Source of the DNA: JAFGFY01 sp964520425
GTDB lineage: Bacteria > Desulfobacterota > DSM-4660 > Desulfatiglandales > HGW-15
Direction of reading: 5' to 3'
DNA: 64,000 nucleotides
Assembly: GCA_964520425.1 (NCBI GenBank)
Contig: CAZFMX010000001.1
Location: 1 to 64,000 of the forward strand
Part shown: piece by piece, positions 62,877-64,000 of the stretch
Layout of the letters: the number at the start of each line of letters is the position of its first letter
How positions within the stretch are numbered: the stretch's first letter is position 1
Position numbers and translations under genes: made by a program
Notes under the pieces: generated by a model
Database searches by the model: none
What the model was told of the DNA's origin: nothing
What the model saw: the letters and a program-made list of their open reading frames with translations, nothing else

Positions 62877-63203
62877 ATGAAAGAGAAAAGTCTCAGAATA
62901 TTACATCGCCGAATGGGCATTATACTCGCCCTGTTCATTATTCTCCAGGCAGGGAGCGGCTTATTAATCAGCTTTGGAGAAATAGAAACACCACACAGCC
63001 ACGCATATAGTGACGGTGCGGCTCATTCTGAAATTCACCACCGGGGAGAGTCCATTCTTGAAACATCAATTTCATTCATTCATCATGGTGCAGGTACAAC
63101 CGGAGATATTTACCGCATCCTATTGGGAATAGGAATACTTGGAATGGTTGTTACAGGAACAATGATCCACTTCAAAATCAGGGCCCGCGCCAAAAGAGAG
63201 TGA
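62877..63203 (+). CDS. small His-rich membrane protein (PepSY-TM-like)
   Basis: A 108 aa protein with two transmembrane helices (about 15-33 and 80-98) and an extracytoplasmic loop rich in histidine (TPHSHAYSDGAAHSEIHHRG). The first helix pattern (LHRRMGIILALFIILQAGSGLLISF) resembles the start of PepSY-TM/cytochrome b-type proteins; heme or metal binding by His is possible. GGGAGG lies about 15 bp upstream. It follows the Met-rich/YHS genes and may belong to the same metal response. Confidence 0.65.
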   Translation: MKEKSLRILHRRMGIILALFIILQAGSGLLISFGEIETPHSHAYSDGAAHSEIHHRGESILETSISFIHHGAGTTGDIYRILLGIGILGMVVTGTMIHFKIRARAKRE

Positions 63204-63221
63204 AGGGAGAGGGAACTAAGG

Positions 63222-63623
63222 TTATGAGCATGTGTTCGCAAGGGCGCTATCTTCTACATCCAGAACGGCTCTTGCTGCCCAGCATAAACCCTGTATATCA
63301 ATAGGTAGGTCAAGGACATATTCTATGCTAAACTGCTCTGCAACATTATGCAAAATGCTTGTGCCGTCATTCAGAGCAATAGTTTTGATGAATGGGTTCC
63401 CTTTTTTGGCCAACATATGTATTCCAAAACCGCTGACCTCATCAACAATGAGATCTGTGATGAGAAGTTGATAAGGGGAACGCTCATGAATCAACCGAAG
63501 TGCTTCCAAACCTTCGTTGGCAACATCTACAGTGCAGTAAAGGGGCTCAAGAAGATTCTTCAACATTTCGGCCCTCAGATAATCTTTGAACACTATAAGT
63601 ACTCTGTCCGTGATCTTTGCCAT
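63222..63623 (-). CDS. receiver-like protein, probably degenerate
   Basis: A 133 aa CheY-like fold: the acceptor aspartate is present (LLITDLIVDEVSGFGI), but the N-terminal acidic pair is KD (LIVFKDYLRAEML), and the conserved lysine near the end is absent (LDLPIDIQG). It probably does not undergo normal phosphorylation. AGGGA precedes the ATG. It ends 18 bp from the converging small membrane gene. Confidence 0.68.
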   Translation of the reverse strand: MAKITDRVLIVFKDYLRAEMLKNLLEPLYCTVDVANEGLEALRLIHERSPYQLLITDLIVDEVSGFGIHMLAKKGNPFIKTIALNDGTSILHNVAEQFSIEYVLDLPIDIQGLCWAARAVLDVEDSALANTCS

Positions 63624-63800
63624 TCCCTGGATTTCCTCTATTACGGGTACTGTCTTTGTCAGTCTATTATGCCCTTAAAAGATGGGGCTTTTTCTTAAGG
63701 TTTGTCCCTGATCGGAAATCCTCGATCCATTCCAACATGAGACTCCGCCAGTTGATAGAGGTTATAGTTGGTTTCAGATTCGAAGGAAGCCGCTCGCACG

Positions 63801-64000
63801 CTAACAAGCCCAGTCATAAAGGGCTATATTATAAGAATCTCTTATGTTTGGATAAACCTTCGAGACTGCGTTCAAGATCAGCTCAACGTCAATTTCTTGA
63901 GGTGTTTTTTCAAGTTCCTTTACAACCTTGTCAGCATCTGTCTTTTCCATGGCATGTTGAATCAACTCAAAGCTGAGTCGCGCCTGGAGAAGCTTTATGC
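63801..64000 (-). CDS. C-terminal end of an unidentified gene (partial)
   Basis: An open frame on the minus strand that enters from the right edge of the window and stops at TAG 63801-63803 (66 codons visible). The sequence is helical (LLQARLSFELIQHAMEKTDA, KVVKELEKTPQEIDVELILN). No family recognised. Confidence 0.45.
   Translation of the reverse strand, partial: IKLLQARLSFELIQHAMEKTDADKVVKELEKTPQEIDVELILNAVSKVYPNIRDSYNIALYDWAC

Overview
The window looks like chromosomal DNA of a strictly anaerobic, sulfate-reducing Desulfobacterota (deltaproteobacterial) lineage. The reasons are a complete Tmc-type transmembrane electron-transfer gene set with a tetraheme cytochrome c3-like subunit, two heterodisulfide-reductase-like proteins, a cluster resembling the anaerobe-specific orange-protein (ORP) complex, and many Fe-S proteins and two-component regulators. 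I see no rRNA, tRNA or CRISPR array. Genus cannot be read from the sequence.

Layout. 0-3.6 kb: nadC-nadA-nadB (minus strand), de novo NAD synthesis. 3.9-5.0 kb: mnmA. 5.0-9.6 kb: a defence-type island with a TOTE-type primase-helicase, a wrecked type I restriction HsdR fused to a metallopeptidase tail, a palindrome carrying two perfect DnaA boxes, and a class II Fic protein. 9.6-10.4 kb: no recognised gene. 10.5-17.3 kb: tmcD-C-B-A, a receiver protein and a large HdrA/QmoB-like flavoprotein. 17.4-26.7 kb: an ORP-like cluster (HdrD-like protein, sigma-54 activator, NifX-like proteins, Mrp, CGGC protein, two ferredoxin-bearing MinD ATPases, IscU-like, FmdB), bracketed by two inverted copies of a ~300-330 bp non-coding mobile element. 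A sigma-54 promoter precedes the first NifX-like gene. 26.8-28.5 kb: a DUF364-like gene, a second palindromic element and an HTH/two-CW regulator. 28.5-33.4 kb: an S41 protease and a receiver/PAS-kinase pair. 33.9-36.4 kb: an SQR-like flavoprotein, DUF1641 protein and receiver. 36.5-38.2 kb: an IscU-zinc-ribbon fusion and a NifS homologue lacking the PLP lysine.

38.5-55.4 kb holds two related gene sets pointing outward from a signalling core: cytidylate-kinase-like/BON proteins (three), TSUP anion exporters (two) with a small membrane partner (two), TrkH, tandem and single receivers, two histidine kinases and a pseudokinase; thiM and a GDT1-family transporter also lie here. 55.5-64 kb: a DNA glycosylase, then a ZraS/ZraR-like kinase and sigma-54 response regulator, directly followed by a consensus sigma-54 promoter and a methionine-rich duplicated lipoprotein, a YHS-domain protein, a kinase stub and a His-rich membrane protein. 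This reads as a metal/envelope-stress module.

The genes combine into anaerobic electron transfer (Tmc, Hdr), Fe-S/metal-cofactor handling (ORP cluster, IscU/NifS, CGGC, NifX) and an unusually dense signalling layer of about a dozen receiver domains, many stand-alone or degenerate.
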